Assembly: GCF_040361195.1 (NCBI RefSeq)
Contig: NZ_APNE01000005.1
Source of the DNA: Salinisphaera hydrothermalis
Lineage (GTDB): Bacteria; Pseudomonadota; Gammaproteobacteria; Nevskiales; Salinisphaeraceae
Direction: 5' to 3' (one strand)
Length of the DNA: 64,000 nucleotides
Made by a program: the position numbers and the translations under genes. Within the stretch, counting starts at the first letter, position 1. The number at the start of each line of letters is the position of its first letter. The notes under the pieces were generated by a model. It was not told the DNA's origin. It did not search any database and was given only the letters and a program-made list of their open reading frames with translations. This document shows positions 16,928 to 24,759 of this stretch, piece after piece.

Positions 16928-17686
16928 ATGCTTGCCATGGTCAACCGCGTCGTACTGCCAGAGCACCATATCAACGCTGAGTCCGGCGAAGTCGAATCCG
17001 GCACGATCGACGAAAAACGCGCCGAAGCCAAACGGCGACTGGCCGTCAAGGAGCTGCTGCGCCAGCGCGCCGAGGCCGTCGGCATCGAGACCGCCGAGCG
17101 CCTGGATGCCGCAATCGACGAACTGCTGGCCGCCGAGGTCGCGGTGCCCGAGTCCAGCGACGACGATTGCCGGCGCTACTTCGAAGCCAACCGGGAGCGA
17201 TTCGTGACGCCGGTCCGCGTCGACATGGCGCATATCCTGCTGGCCGCCGCGCCCGACGATCCCGAAGCCCGGGTGACGGCCCGCGAGCAGGCCGACGATT
17301 TGATCGCGCGTATTCAGACCGAACCGGACAGTTTCGCGGCACTGGCGCGAACGCATTCGCGCTGCCCATCGGCCTCAGCCGGCGGCGCGCTCGGTTGGAT
17401 CGGGCGCGGTCAGACGGTGCCGGAACTGGAAAATGTGGCGCTGCGCTTGGATATCGGCTTGGCGAAAAAGCCCGTCGAGACGCGTTATGGCTATCATATC
17501 GTGCGTGTGGACGATCGCCGCGGCGGCGCGCCGCTGGCTTATGACGATGTCGCTGCCATGATCGCCGATTATCTGACCGAGTCTTCCTGGCGGCGTGCGG
17601 TCAGCCAATACATTCGGGTGCTGGCCTCCGAAGCGGAACTCCGGGGCGTGGATCTCGAGACCGCCGATAACCCGCTTTTGCAGTAA
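16928..17686 (+). CDS. PpiC-type peptidyl-prolyl isomerase linked to nar
   Basis: A 252-residue protein with a SurA-like helical N-terminus (about 20-90) and a parvulin domain at about 95-200 (FVTPVRVDMAHILLAAAP, then FAALARTHSRCPSASAGGALGWIGRGQTVPELENVALRL and GYHIVRVDDRRGG as anchors). No signal peptide is seen, so it should act in the cytoplasm. That suits a folding helper for NarG or NarH. PpiC genes directly after narI occur in many denitrifying and nitrate-respiring proteobacteria. Its TAATG stop-start with the next gene indicates cotranslation. Confidence 0.92.
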   Translation: MLAMVNRVVLPEHHINAESGEVESGTIDEKRAEAKRRLAVKELLRQRAEAVGIETAERLDAAIDELLAAEVAVPESSDDDCRRYFEANRERFVTPVRVDMAHILLAAAPDDPEARVTAREQADDLIARIQTEPDSFAALARTHSRCPSASAGGALGWIGRGQTVPELENVALRLDIGLAKKPVETRYGYHIVRVDDRRGGAPLAYDDVAAMIADYLTESSWRRAVSQYIRVLASEAELRGVDLETADNPLLQ

Positions 17687-18126
17687 TGAATACATCACAA
17701 TCGGACACCACGCCTACCCTCGAATCCTTCGATGACTTGCTCGCCATGGCGCGGGCGGAACCCGATCCCTGTCGTTTGCTAACCGTGCTGGTCCAGGCCG
17801 AGATCGCATATCGTCGCCGTCCCGACGGCAGCGAAGCCCTGGTCGACGAGGGGCTGTTACGGCCAGTCATGGTCCGCGACTGGGCAGTGACCGACAGTCT
17901 GTGTTTGGCCGATATCGTGACCGGTGCCGACGAAGTCACCCACGAGTGGCGTTTTCTGATGACCGCGATATTGCCGGGGACGCGTGGCAGAGCCCCCACA
18001 CCCGGCGAATGCGAGCCTCATCTGGAGCGTATGGCGACCGCGCTGGCCATTGGTGAGGATCTGGACGCGTTCGTATTCTTCGATCGCGAGGGTGTACCGG
18101 CTCGAGTCACCAACGCTTCATCCTGA
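17686..18126 (+). CDS. Nar-operon hypothetical protein
   Basis: A 146-residue cytosolic protein overlapping the end of the PpiC gene (TAATG), hence likely part of the nar operon. It begins with LESFDDLLAMARAEPDPCRLLTVLVQAEI and has a compact C-terminal FVFFDREGVPARV strand pair. I do not recognise a domain. Position suggests a role in nitrate reductase maturation or regulation. Beyond its stop, the same frame continues and ends with a second version of the C-terminal motif (see 18190-18282), so the natural C-terminus may have been altered. Confidence 0.75.
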   Translation: MNTSQSDTTPTLESFDDLLAMARAEPDPCRLLTVLVQAEIAYRRRPDGSEALVDEGLLRPVMVRDWAVTDSLCLADIVTGADEVTHEWRFLMTAILPGTRGRAPTPGECEPHLERMATALAIGEDLDAFVFFDREGVPARVTNASS

Positions 18127-18189
18127 TCCGTCGCGGCAAGACAGTGCGCCAATGGGATAGCGTACGTCGCGGGCAATACCGCATCGCGT

Positions 18190-18282
18190 ATGCCGCCAAC
18201 TGCACGCCCCAAAGGACTTCGGAATTTCGTATTCTTTGACCGCACCGGTCAATTTATCAGTATCCGCAAAGCCGCCTACTGA
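18190..18282 (+). pseudogene. In-frame echo of the preceding gene's C-terminus
   Basis: In the same frame as the gene at 17686-18126 and 63 bases past its stop, an open stretch from ATG 18190 ends with LRNFVFFDRTGQFISIRKAAY. This parallels DAFVFFDREGVPARVTNASS at the end of that gene. It is either the remnant of a duplicated 3' end or the original tail, separated from the gene by a rearrangement. It also contains the inverted repeat TTGACC-N5-GGTCAA. Confidence 0.35.
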
Positions 18283-18315
18283 TAGGTTGGCATTACACAT
18301 TGGCTGACACGCCCC

Positions 18316-19596
18316 TCAGCCGGGCACGCCATCCAGCCGCGGCCGACAGTAGATCGCGCCGAAGTGCAGCCCCCAGGGGATGAACGCGGCGAGCCAGAGC
18401 AGCGCTGCCGCTAAAACCAGACCGAGATATGCATAGCCATGGCCCGGCCACGGAAATTCGGCCAGCACCCGGGCGATGGTCGCGAGCTGGACGGTTGCGA
18501 AGGCCCATAGCGTGATCCGGTCGGCCTGCAGCGGCCGGCCGGAGTGCCCGAGGCTGACGCGCGACGCCATCGCCACGAGCATGCTGGTGACGAAACCGAT
18601 GGCCAGCGCATGCAACGGTGCCAGTCCCAGATCCAAGGGGATACGCGTCCATTGCAGCAGACTCTGGATGGCATACAGAGCCATCGCGACAGCCAGCCAA
18701 GCGAAACTCAAGTGGAGCATGCCAAGCAACGGCACCCGCAGGCTACGCCACAAACCCCAGAGATAGCTATGCCAGGCGCCAATGGCAGCCAATGGCAGAT
18801 CGCACAGAAAGAGCCATTCGGGCTTGTCAAAAAGGGTCAGTCCGAAGTGCGCGAGGACGCAGATCAGCGTGGCCGGCAGGGTCCAGCGGGGTTTGATGGC
18901 GACGTAGGGCGTCAGCACCCTGCTGCTGAAGAACGGGATCATCCTATAGCTGATGACGATCACCAAGGGAACCAAATAAAGCCAGAGCCCCACGGCGCCC
19001 GCAATCACCAATAGCTCATCCTGCGATGTCCAGAGCCAAAGCGCGTGGCTGACGGCCCCAATACCGCCCAGGGTGACGCATCCGAATGGGAATAGCGCAA
19101 AGCGCTTGTCGCCGCGATTGGAGCACCGCCAGATACCGGCCAGGGTCCACAGGCCCACCCCCCAGCCGCCGACGAAGAGCCCATTGCCGATGAGGGCCAC
19201 ATTGCGGCTTGTTAACAGGCCAAGGTAATAAGCGCCCATGCCGACCGTCAACAGCGCGGCCATTAGGGCATAGCGGCACCGGTCAACCTCGGCGGTATCC
19301 AGCCAACGGGGAAACACGGTGAGCAGGAAACCGAAGACAAAAAAGATGAACAGCCCGTAGAGCATCAGAAACAGATGCGCCGACATCGCATTGACGGTCA
19401 GCGGCAGCACGGGCACGGCCGGTATATAAAGTCCGGTCAGTACAACGAGCCAGAACAGGATGCACAGCACCAGTTGCAGCGCGCCAAGCAGAAAGAACAG
19501 CCGATGGGGCGCCGCCAGAAGCGGAGGATCCCACGTTCCAAGCATCGTCTGCGACCGCTGTGGATCATCTGTTCTTCGAGGTCTGTTCAACGTCAT
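18316..19596 (-). CDS. nnrS: NnrS-family heme/copper membrane protein
   Basis: A roughly 426-residue polytopic protein of the NnrS family, which in other bacteria protects against NO-derived iron complexes. It starts its membrane part at PHRLFFLLGALQLVLCILFWLVVL and shows twelve or so helices. Family pieces include AHLFLMLYGLFIFFVFGFLLTVFPRWL with its His, IPFFSSRVL, and LHALAIGFVTSMLVAMASRVSLGHSGRPL near the end. I chose ATG 19596; ATG 19545 is possible, and neither has a clear Shine-Dalgarno. A near-perfect FNR box (19673-19686) lies upstream and is shared with the divergent dnr gene. Confidence 0.9.
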   Translation of the reverse strand: MTLNRPRRTDDPQRSQTMLGTWDPPLLAAPHRLFFLLGALQLVLCILFWLVVLTGLYIPAVPVLPLTVNAMSAHLFLMLYGLFIFFVFGFLLTVFPRWLDTAEVDRCRYALMAALLTVGMGAYYLGLLTSRNVALIGNGLFVGGWGVGLWTLAGIWRCSNRGDKRFALFPFGCVTLGGIGAVSHALWLWTSQDELLVIAGAVGLWLYLVPLVIVISYRMIPFFSSRVLTPYVAIKPRWTLPATLICVLAHFGLTLFDKPEWLFLCDLPLAAIGAWHSYLWGLWRSLRVPLLGMLHLSFAWLAVAMALYAIQSLLQWTRIPLDLGLAPLHALAIGFVTSMLVAMASRVSLGHSGRPLQADRITLWAFATVQLATIARVLAEFPWPGHGYAYLGLVLAAALLWLAAFIPWGLHFGAIYCRPRLDGVPG

Positions 19597-19672
19597 TCGC
19601 ACGGGCCGGCTTCGCTGGTTAGACTTTGGCTTGGTCCATGGGCAGTCTAGGGTTCGCGGCCCGGTGTTAGCG

Positions 19673-19686
19673 TTGACCTTGATCAA
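19673..19686. promoter_or_regulatory. FNR/DNR box, TTGAC-N4-ATCAA
   Basis: TTGACCTTGATCAA differs by one base from the consensus TTGAT-N4-ATCAA. It lies in the divergent region between nnrS (start 19596) and the Crp/Fnr gene (start 19807), so it could serve NO-responsive activation of nnrS and autoregulation. Confidence 0.7.
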
Positions 19687-19806
19687 GACGCGCCTCGGAG
19701 ACCCGGCAGCCACACACCGAATGCATGCATACGGCCCCTGTGGCGCAGCGAAGGTATTCGAGACCGCAGATGCGCTACGAGCCGTGTCCGGAAGGACATT
19801 GTTTGG

Positions 19807-20496
19807 ATGAAAGAGACGGAGCACGCGGTCGTTCAGTCGCTACGCACGCATGACCTGTTCTCCGGCCTGAGCAATGCGCAGCACGCGAGACTACTGCCGG
19901 CACTTCACATTCGAGAGTTCTCGGACGGCCAGATGCTGTTTCAGCAGAACGATCAGGCACCGGCCTTCTTCGTCCTGTATTCCGGCAATGTGAAGCTCTA
20001 TCGCGTCTCCAATGATGGCCACGAAAAAATCATGCGGTTGATCGAGCCCGCCCAGAGTTTTGCCGAGAGCGTGATGTTCATGGACGCGCCGCGGTATCTG
20101 GTGAATGCCGAAGGGCTGAACGCCGGGGTGCTGGTGGCTATCGACTCCGCGGCCTATCTGGAGGTCCTTCGGACCTCTTTTGTCGCCTGCCGGACGGTAC
20201 TGGCCAACTTGACCCAGCGGATTGAGGCCCATTGGGATGAAATCGAGGCGCTGTCGCTACAGAACAGTCGTTATCGCGTGATCCACTATCTACTGAATCT
20301 GGCATCCGAGCGGGAAACCGACTCACCACACATCAGATTACCCGCCGCAAAGTCGCTGATTGCCGCCAAGCTTGCGGTGACACCCGAGACGCTTTCGCGC
20401 ATCTTGCGGCTGCTGCAGGATGAAGATCTGATCAAAATGCAGGGCTATCGCGTGCACATCCTCAACAAATCCTTGCTGCGCGAGCAACTGATGTGA
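19807..20496 (+). CDS. dnr: DNR-type Crp/Fnr-family regulator
   Basis: A 229-residue Crp/Fnr protein with a cyclic-nucleotide-type beta barrel (about 20-125), a dimerisation helix and a winged helix at 178-215. The recognition helix PETLSRILRLLQ has Glu194, Ser197 and Arg198, the triad that reads TTGAT half-sites. The N-terminal cysteine cluster of FNR is absent; the only Cys is residue 128. That matches the DNR class, which senses NO through heme instead of sensing O2 through [4Fe-4S]. Three matching boxes in this window (before narK, before nnrS/dnr and before fdxA) are its likely targets. The symbol dnr is assigned by type, not by proven orthology. Confidence 0.85.
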   Translation: MKETEHAVVQSLRTHDLFSGLSNAQHARLLPALHIREFSDGQMLFQQNDQAPAFFVLYSGNVKLYRVSNDGHEKIMRLIEPAQSFAESVMFMDAPRYLVNAEGLNAGVLVAIDSAAYLEVLRTSFVACRTVLANLTQRIEAHWDEIEALSLQNSRYRVIHYLLNLASERETDSPHIRLPAAKSLIAAKLAVTPETLSRILRLLQDEDLIKMQGYRVHILNKSLLREQLM

Positions 20497-20897
20497 TGAT
20501 GGCCGAGTACTATGGCGAGATCAAAACCGTCCACGTAACCTGTGTCGCACTCAGCGGCAGCCTGTTCGCATCACGCGCACTCTGGGTGTTGTTATCGCAA
20601 CGCGCGCTCTGGCGTGGGCTGCGCGTGCTACCGCACCTGATCGATACGCTGCTGTTGGCCAGCGGGCTGACGCTCGCATTCTTGATTCACCAATATCCAT
20701 TCCTCAACAGCGACTGGCTCACTGCCAAAGTGATCGGCCTCATTGTCTATATCGCGCTTGGTGTCGCTGTATTCCGCACGCCATATAACCGGGCGGGCCG
20801 CGCGGTCATCGGACTGCTGGCGCTGACGGTCTTTGTCTATATTGTAGGCGTCGCCTTCAGCAAGCAGCCCGCCGGGTTTCTGGCCCCGTATTTGTAA
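20496..20897 (+). CDS. SirB2-like small membrane protein
   Basis: A 133-residue protein with four predicted helices: IKTVHVTCVALSGSLFASRALWVLL, LPHLIDTLLLASGLTLAFLI, WLTAKVIGLIVYIALGVAVF and AVIGLLALTVFVYIVGVAFS. This is the pattern of the SirB2 family. Biochemical function is unknown. Its start overlaps the dnr stop (TGATG), so it is translated from the same message. GTG 20493 and ATG 20499 are alternative starts. In other NO-handling bacteria SirB2-like genes are commonly found beside dnr/nnr regulators; whether this one has such a role is inference. Confidence 0.8.
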   Translation: MMAEYYGEIKTVHVTCVALSGSLFASRALWVLLSQRALWRGLRVLPHLIDTLLLASGLTLAFLIHQYPFLNSDWLTAKVIGLIVYIALGVAVFRTPYNRAGRAVIGLLALTVFVYIVGVAFSKQPAGFLAPYL

Positions 20898-21150
20898 ACG
20901 TCGCCCACCGACCAACATTCAGCCGGCGCGGGAATCGATTCGGATGAGCGCTTTCATAAACGATGCTGGGGTATCGCCGCGGCTCGGATCAGTTGTCACG
21001 TTCGCCCCCATGGGCCCATAGCCATAGCCAAGCATGACACACTTGCTTGTACCCCCATCCGGCCCAGAAACCAAATCAGAAGCCAAGCTCGGGATGAATG
21101 GCCAGGTAAAACCTGGTGATCGAATCATCGAACGCTCCGCCGGCCATCTG

Positions 21151-21366
21151 CTATCTGGGCCGTGGTAAATCCGTCGGCGCGCCCTGATCACATTTGACGC
21201 AGTTCAGCTCGAAACCCCTCATCGACGCGCGGCCAGCCTCGGTTGTCACCCAGGGGCGCTCTACCCACGGCGGGTTGTGGCGTACGTGCTGACAATGGCC
21301 GCAAGCGAGTTCGGCCACCCAGTGCTGTTCTTCGTCCCGGTGAAAGCCGGCAATCGGTTGTCGCAT
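21151..21366 (-). CDS. DUF3565 family protein
   Basis: A 71-residue protein starting MRQPIAGFHRDEEQHWVAEL and containing CGHCQHVRHNPPWVERPWV and a C-terminal NCVKCD. These are the hallmarks of DUF3565, a short family with Cys/His residues arranged for metal binding. It lies on the opposite strand between the dnr unit and fdxA, a neighbourhood where this family is common in denitrifiers. Function is unknown. The 253 bases downstream of it (20898-21150) hold no gene I can support. Confidence 0.85.
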   Translation of the reverse strand: MRQPIAGFHRDEEQHWVAELACGHCQHVRHNPPWVERPWVTTEAGRASMRGFELNCVKCDQGAPTDLPRPR

Positions 21367-21705
21367 GTCATCGGGCCGCGAGAGTTAGCCTACTGAAAGA
21401 GCATACCCAGCCCACCAGCGACTACTCCAGATCCGCGCTCAGACTGTCTAACGTCTTCGATACGCTGACAAACAAGCCCCAGTCAAGCTGGCGCTTTCAG
21501 TTCGAGCGCATCATGGACACGCGCACGGGCGTCAAAACCGGCGTTGATACCGAAGCTCAAAATGTCGTCAGCCCGCCCAAGCATTTGGTGCTTGGTGTCC
21601 GGCCGAACTCCAACAACGCCGTGAAGCGCCTGCTTGACACAGATCAAGGCAAATCTGCCACCGCATCGATAACCTCTGCCGCGCAGACCGCATGGAGTCG
21701 CAATC
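21367..21705. other. Intergenic region upstream of fdxA
   Basis: This 339-base gap separates divergent DUF3565 and fdxA genes. It contains an FNR-type box at 21634-21647 and the fdxA Shine-Dalgarno GGAG near 21694. No credible open frame is seen in it. Confidence 0.5.
21634..21647. promoter_or_regulatory. FNR/DNR box upstream of ferredoxin
   Basis: TTGACACAGATCAA has the same single deviation (TTGAC) as the nnrS/dnr box. Its centre is about 65 bases upstream of the fdxA start, near the distance expected for a class II activator site if transcription starts around 21682. Confidence 0.7.
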
Positions 21706-22092
21706 GTGACACACGTCGTGACCGACAACTGTATCAAGTGCAAATACACCGACTGCGTTGAAGTATGCCCAGTCGACTGTTTTCACGAAGGGCCGAACTT
21801 CCTCGCCATCGACCCGGCGGAATGCATCGACTGCACACTGTGCGTTGAGGTATGCCCAGCGCACGCTATTTTCGAGGAAGACGAGCTGCCCCCAGATCAA
21901 GGGCATTTTCTGGCTATCAATGCCGACCTGGCCTCGCGATGGCCCGTGCTCGATCATATTATCGATGCGCCACCGGATGCGGATGACTGGAACGGCATAG
22001 CCAACAAACTGGAATATTTGGATCGCGGCGAAGCCGAGCATGCAGCACCGGCCGATGCGAAGCCACACGACATAACCATGAAGCAGTCGTGA
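21706..22092 (+). CDS. fdxA: Seven-iron ferredoxin FdxA
   Basis: A 128-residue [3Fe-4S][4Fe-4S] ferredoxin. Cysteines fall at 9, 12, 17, 21, 25, 40, 43, 46 and 50, in the order of Azotobacter FdI (NCIKCKYTDCVEVCPVDCF, then ECIDCTLCVEVCP). The C-terminal part after residue 60 is the usual acidic FdxA tail with ASRWPVLDHIID. It starts at GTG 21706, with GGAG eight bases upstream. The preceding FNR-type box suggests induction with the nitrate/NO regulon, where it may feed electrons to a reductase or to cluster repair. Confidence 0.95.
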   Translation: MTHVVTDNCIKCKYTDCVEVCPVDCFHEGPNFLAIDPAECIDCTLCVEVCPAHAIFEEDELPPDQGHFLAINADLASRWPVLDHIIDAPPDADDWNGIANKLEYLDRGEAEHAAPADAKPHDITMKQS

Positions 22093-22616
22093 TTTAAGGA
22101 TCTCGATCCGCCCCGTGCAGCGCACGCGGCGAATACCAGCGGCCCCTTGCAGATGGTCGCAATACCCCCTGATCAGATCGGCTATTCAGGGTTCTACGAC
22201 GTCCATGACTGTTCTCCGATCCCCGTCTCTGCTCCGGGAATAGATATAGCTTCCCCAAGCGAACGAAGATGAAGCCTCCCCGCACGGGTAGTTTCAGGTG
22301 TTGGGCAAGCGCAACGCGATTGCCCGCGCAGTTTAACCGTGGATACCACCCGCCTTGCTTTCGGTCTCTTGGCCACGATCAGATCATCCGCCCATGCCAG
22401 GATACCTATATCCGAAAGGCCGTTTGTCTCCGCGGGCAATTCGTCACTTGTATTCAATACCCGCGTTGAACCTGACCGCCTCGTCTCCAAGACGGCACCT
22501 CACCGCTCTTATTCTTGTCCACCGCGGGGTCATTGCTTTATCTGATCCTGACTTTGTACTCGAAATCGAGTGCGCAACCTTGAGCGACTCCGGCGCGGAA
22601 TGCCTTGATCATTCAG
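22093..22616. other. Gene-poor gap after fdxA
   Basis: A 524-base stretch without a frame I can support. Several short frames cross it, but none has a good start, protein-like composition or a recognisable domain. It marks the change from the nitrate block to the accessory island. Confidence 0.5.
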
Positions 22617-22799
22617 TCACCGCTCGTTCTGGTCTTCGAGTTGCTGTGCCCTGAACAACAAACCGATCGCGAGCAGTAGAAAAAACCCGCCGCATGAGCC
22701 CGCCACGATCGTACTACCTTGCCAGGGGTTGGCCGCTAATACGCCGGCCAGTACGCCACACGCGGTGGCGAGGAAACGCAGAATTCGGGATGCTTTCAT
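22617..22799 (-). CDS. Small two-helix membrane protein
   Basis: A 60-residue protein from ATG 22799. It has two hydrophobic stretches, ILRFLATACGVLAGVLAAN and TIVAGSCGGFFLLLAIGLLF, and a charged end AQQLEDQNER, which suggests a helical hairpin with a cytosolic tail. It lies 88 bases after the gene at 22888-23298 on the same strand, so they may share a transcript. Not recognised as a named family. Confidence 0.55.
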   Translation of the reverse strand: MKASRILRFLATACGVLAGVLAANPWQGSTIVAGSCGGFFLLLAIGLLFRAQQLEDQNER

Positions 22800-22887
22800 T
22801 ATCGCATGGACTCCGTTGCGGGATGGGTATCGGACGGATAACCCGTCCGCACGCGGCGGGCGGGTTCGTCCGGTGGTGTGTCCAGCT

Positions 22888-23298
22888 TCAACCACGCCGG
22901 CCAGCGCGGTGGACGGCGATCTCGTCTCGGCTAACACGGCGGAGTTGCCGCGAATCGTGGTGTTTTGGCTCGAACCCTTCGCGGTACCAGCCGGCGCGGG
23001 CCCAGGCGTCGATTTCATGTTTTTTCCTGAGCGGATGTAACGGCAGGGCCAGTACGATAAGCGGCACTTTGGCCAGGAATGGGCTTTCCAGCGTGACGTG
23101 GCACAGGGCCAGGAGCAGGCCCATCCGCTCGGGCCCCGCGGTGATCTCGGCGATCGCGATATACAGGGCGGCGCCAACCACGCTGAGCGTGGTCAGCGGT
23201 CGGCCCTCCGTCAATTCGTCCAGTCGCTCAAGAAGCGATTTCGGGTGGTCATCCAGACGCGGTGCGGCGGCGAAGCCCAAAGGCGGAAGTTCTTGCAT
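22888..23298 (-). CDS. Hypothetical membrane protein
   Basis: A 136-residue protein with a soluble N-terminus (residues 1-35), two likely membrane segments (LTTLSVVGAALYIAIAEITA and MGLLLALCHVTLESPFLAKV with VPLIVLALPLHPLR), and a basic tail beginning HEIDAWARAGW. The last 25 residues look low in conservation, and the true end could be shifted. No family is recognised. It may form an operon with the small membrane protein at 22617-22799. Confidence 0.55.
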   Translation of the reverse strand: MQELPPLGFAAAPRLDDHPKSLLERLDELTEGRPLTTLSVVGAALYIAIAEITAGPERMGLLLALCHVTLESPFLAKVPLIVLALPLHPLRKKHEIDAWARAGWYREGFEPKHHDSRQLRRVSRDEIAVHRAGRRG

Positions 23299-23523
23299 GG
23301 CATGTGTCCTGGCGATCGTTCCTGACCCCCACCCGGTGCGTCGGGCAGAGAGCGGGGCTATCGGCCTGGGACTGAGTCGGGCCGCTGGGCTGACGTAAAT
23401 TGCTTTCAGCCTGCCTCGGTTGTCTCACGCCGTCGGTAAGACGCAACCCCAACAGCCGGCTTGCGCAATCGGCGACCGGGACGGCAGTGGAACATACCGG
23501 GCGCAGTATCCGAGCCAAGACGC

Positions 23524-23850
23524 GACACCGACTCGAAATATCACACGGAATGTCGGACCCTGCCCCGCCGGTTACTCAAGCACCTGGGCCAGAGCTGGGT
23601 GGAAGCGCCCCTGCGCACCAAGCGGGTGCTCGCCCCGCTCTGGATGCCCTGCCTCACCCAGGAACAGGTCCATGAGATCCTGGCCATGACGGCACCGCCG
23701 TACGCTGTCGACGCGAACGCACTGGCGGAGCAGGTCCGTTACTGGGACGACGTACAGCAGGTAGCGAGCGCTGACGACATCGACCCGGAGGCCGGCGAGA
23801 TCTTTTTCAAGCCCACCGACGGCTACCAACTGATCCCGGTACACGAATAG
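23524..23850 (+). pseudogene. Truncated copy of the candidate ART-like gene at 2005-2598
   Basis: The frame contains DTDSKYHTECR, then LKHLGQSWVEAPL, LAPLWMPCL, YWDDVQQV and DDIDPEAGEIFFKPTDGYQLIPV, matching the C-terminal half of the 2005-2598 protein residue by residue. DNA similarity begins abruptly at about 23524; the upstream residues bear no relation to the full copy, and the FRALP/VVDNLWEW half is missing. It has no WYL partner beside it. It is most simply a decayed duplicate. Confidence 0.75.
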
Positions 23851-24158
23851 CGGACTCAGCAAGATGTTATCGAGGGGACACAGCTCGTCGGCATCAAATT
23901 TAGCCAACGGCCCATCACTGCCGCCCTCCATCTTCGATATGCCAGGTGAATGGCCCGTTTTTGGCACCCTCGGATTGCTCCCGGCTGCGCAACAGGCTTC
24001 CGGTCGGCACAGCACGAGGTGTCATTCACATGAGCGTTATGTCGACATCGGCGCGAGATTCGGAGTGAGGATCACCGCTGCAGTTAAAACAAAAAGCGCT
24101 CAGCCTCAAGTGCACGACACGACGGCCGCGAGATCCGCGCGGCGGCCACTCCCCCAAA
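23851..24158. other. Gap between truncated copy and membrane-protein pair
   Basis: 308 bases with no supportable gene, RNA or repeat. It lies downstream of genes reading in from both sides. Confidence 0.4.
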
Positions 24159-24698
24159 TTAGGTTGTCGATCCTCTCTGACTGATTCCATGCCGTCTGAG
24201 TAGCCCTGTGGCGAGAAAGCCTTTACTTCGGTCGTAGACCAGAGCAATGACGAAGCCACTCAGGAGGAGAATGAAGAAGGCGGACATTCTGCGGGATTGG
24301 CGCTTGTCTCCGGTGGCAAAGTCAACGATGTTCACGGCGAGCAGGATGGCGACCGGAATTTTCACCATGAAGGCCAGGACGGCCTTGAAGGGATTGCGAT
24401 TGTCGATAGAAGTGCGCACCAGTATGACCAGTGCCATCGCGGCCTCGAACCACCCGATATACGAGGCGAGGCCATGAAAGCTTGTGGCGCCCATATTCAT
24501 CAGTATGAAAAAGGCCGCAATGGGCAATGTTACCGTCAGCCCGCAGAACGTGACATCGTTGAAGTCGCGGTAGACGACGATCTGCTTGAGCATGCCCAGG
24601 ATAAGCACGAGCACCCATATTGCTGCTAGGGCCCAAAGGACATAGTCGAGATGCGACAGTGCGAGATTCTCGGCCTGGTGGATATGGTTCTCGATCAT
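24159..24698 (-). CDS. Orphan polytopic membrane protein
   Basis: A 179-residue protein with about five helices: LDYVLWALAAIWVLVLILGML, FCGLTVTLPIAAFFILMNMG, GWFEAAMALVILV, LAFMVKIPVAILLAVNIVDFA and MSAFFILLLSGFVIALVY. The C-terminus is basic. It follows the 499-residue membrane protein by 61 bases on the same strand, so the two likely form one unit. No family is recognised. The base composition is lower in GC than the neighbouring core genes, which suggests acquisition by transfer. Confidence 0.7.
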   Translation of the reverse strand: MIENHIHQAENLALSHLDYVLWALAAIWVLVLILGMLKQIVVYRDFNDVTFCGLTVTLPIAAFFILMNMGATSFHGLASYIGWFEAAMALVILVRTSIDNRNPFKAVLAFMVKIPVAILLAVNIVDFATGDKRQSRRMSAFFILLLSGFVIALVYDRSKGFLATGLLRRHGISQRGSTT

Positions 24699-24759
24699 CC
24701 TGCCCCCTGTTCTGATATTTTTTGGCCCGCCTTGGCTGGCGCGTCGCGGCGCGTTCAGC

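Noticed and set aside
18240..18258. FNR box TTGACC-N5-GGTCAA
   Set aside because: The half-site spacing is too large for the TTGAT-N4-ATCAA pattern, and it sits inside a coding-like stretch.
20919..21191. 90-residue minus-strand frame after the SirB2-like gene
   Set aside because: No recognisable motif and it overlaps the DUF3565 3' end; composition is not convincing.
22194..22490. Possible reverse-transcriptase fragment (WADDLIVAKR)
   Set aside because: Only a short resemblance to the xxDD motif, with no flanking RT domains in any frame.
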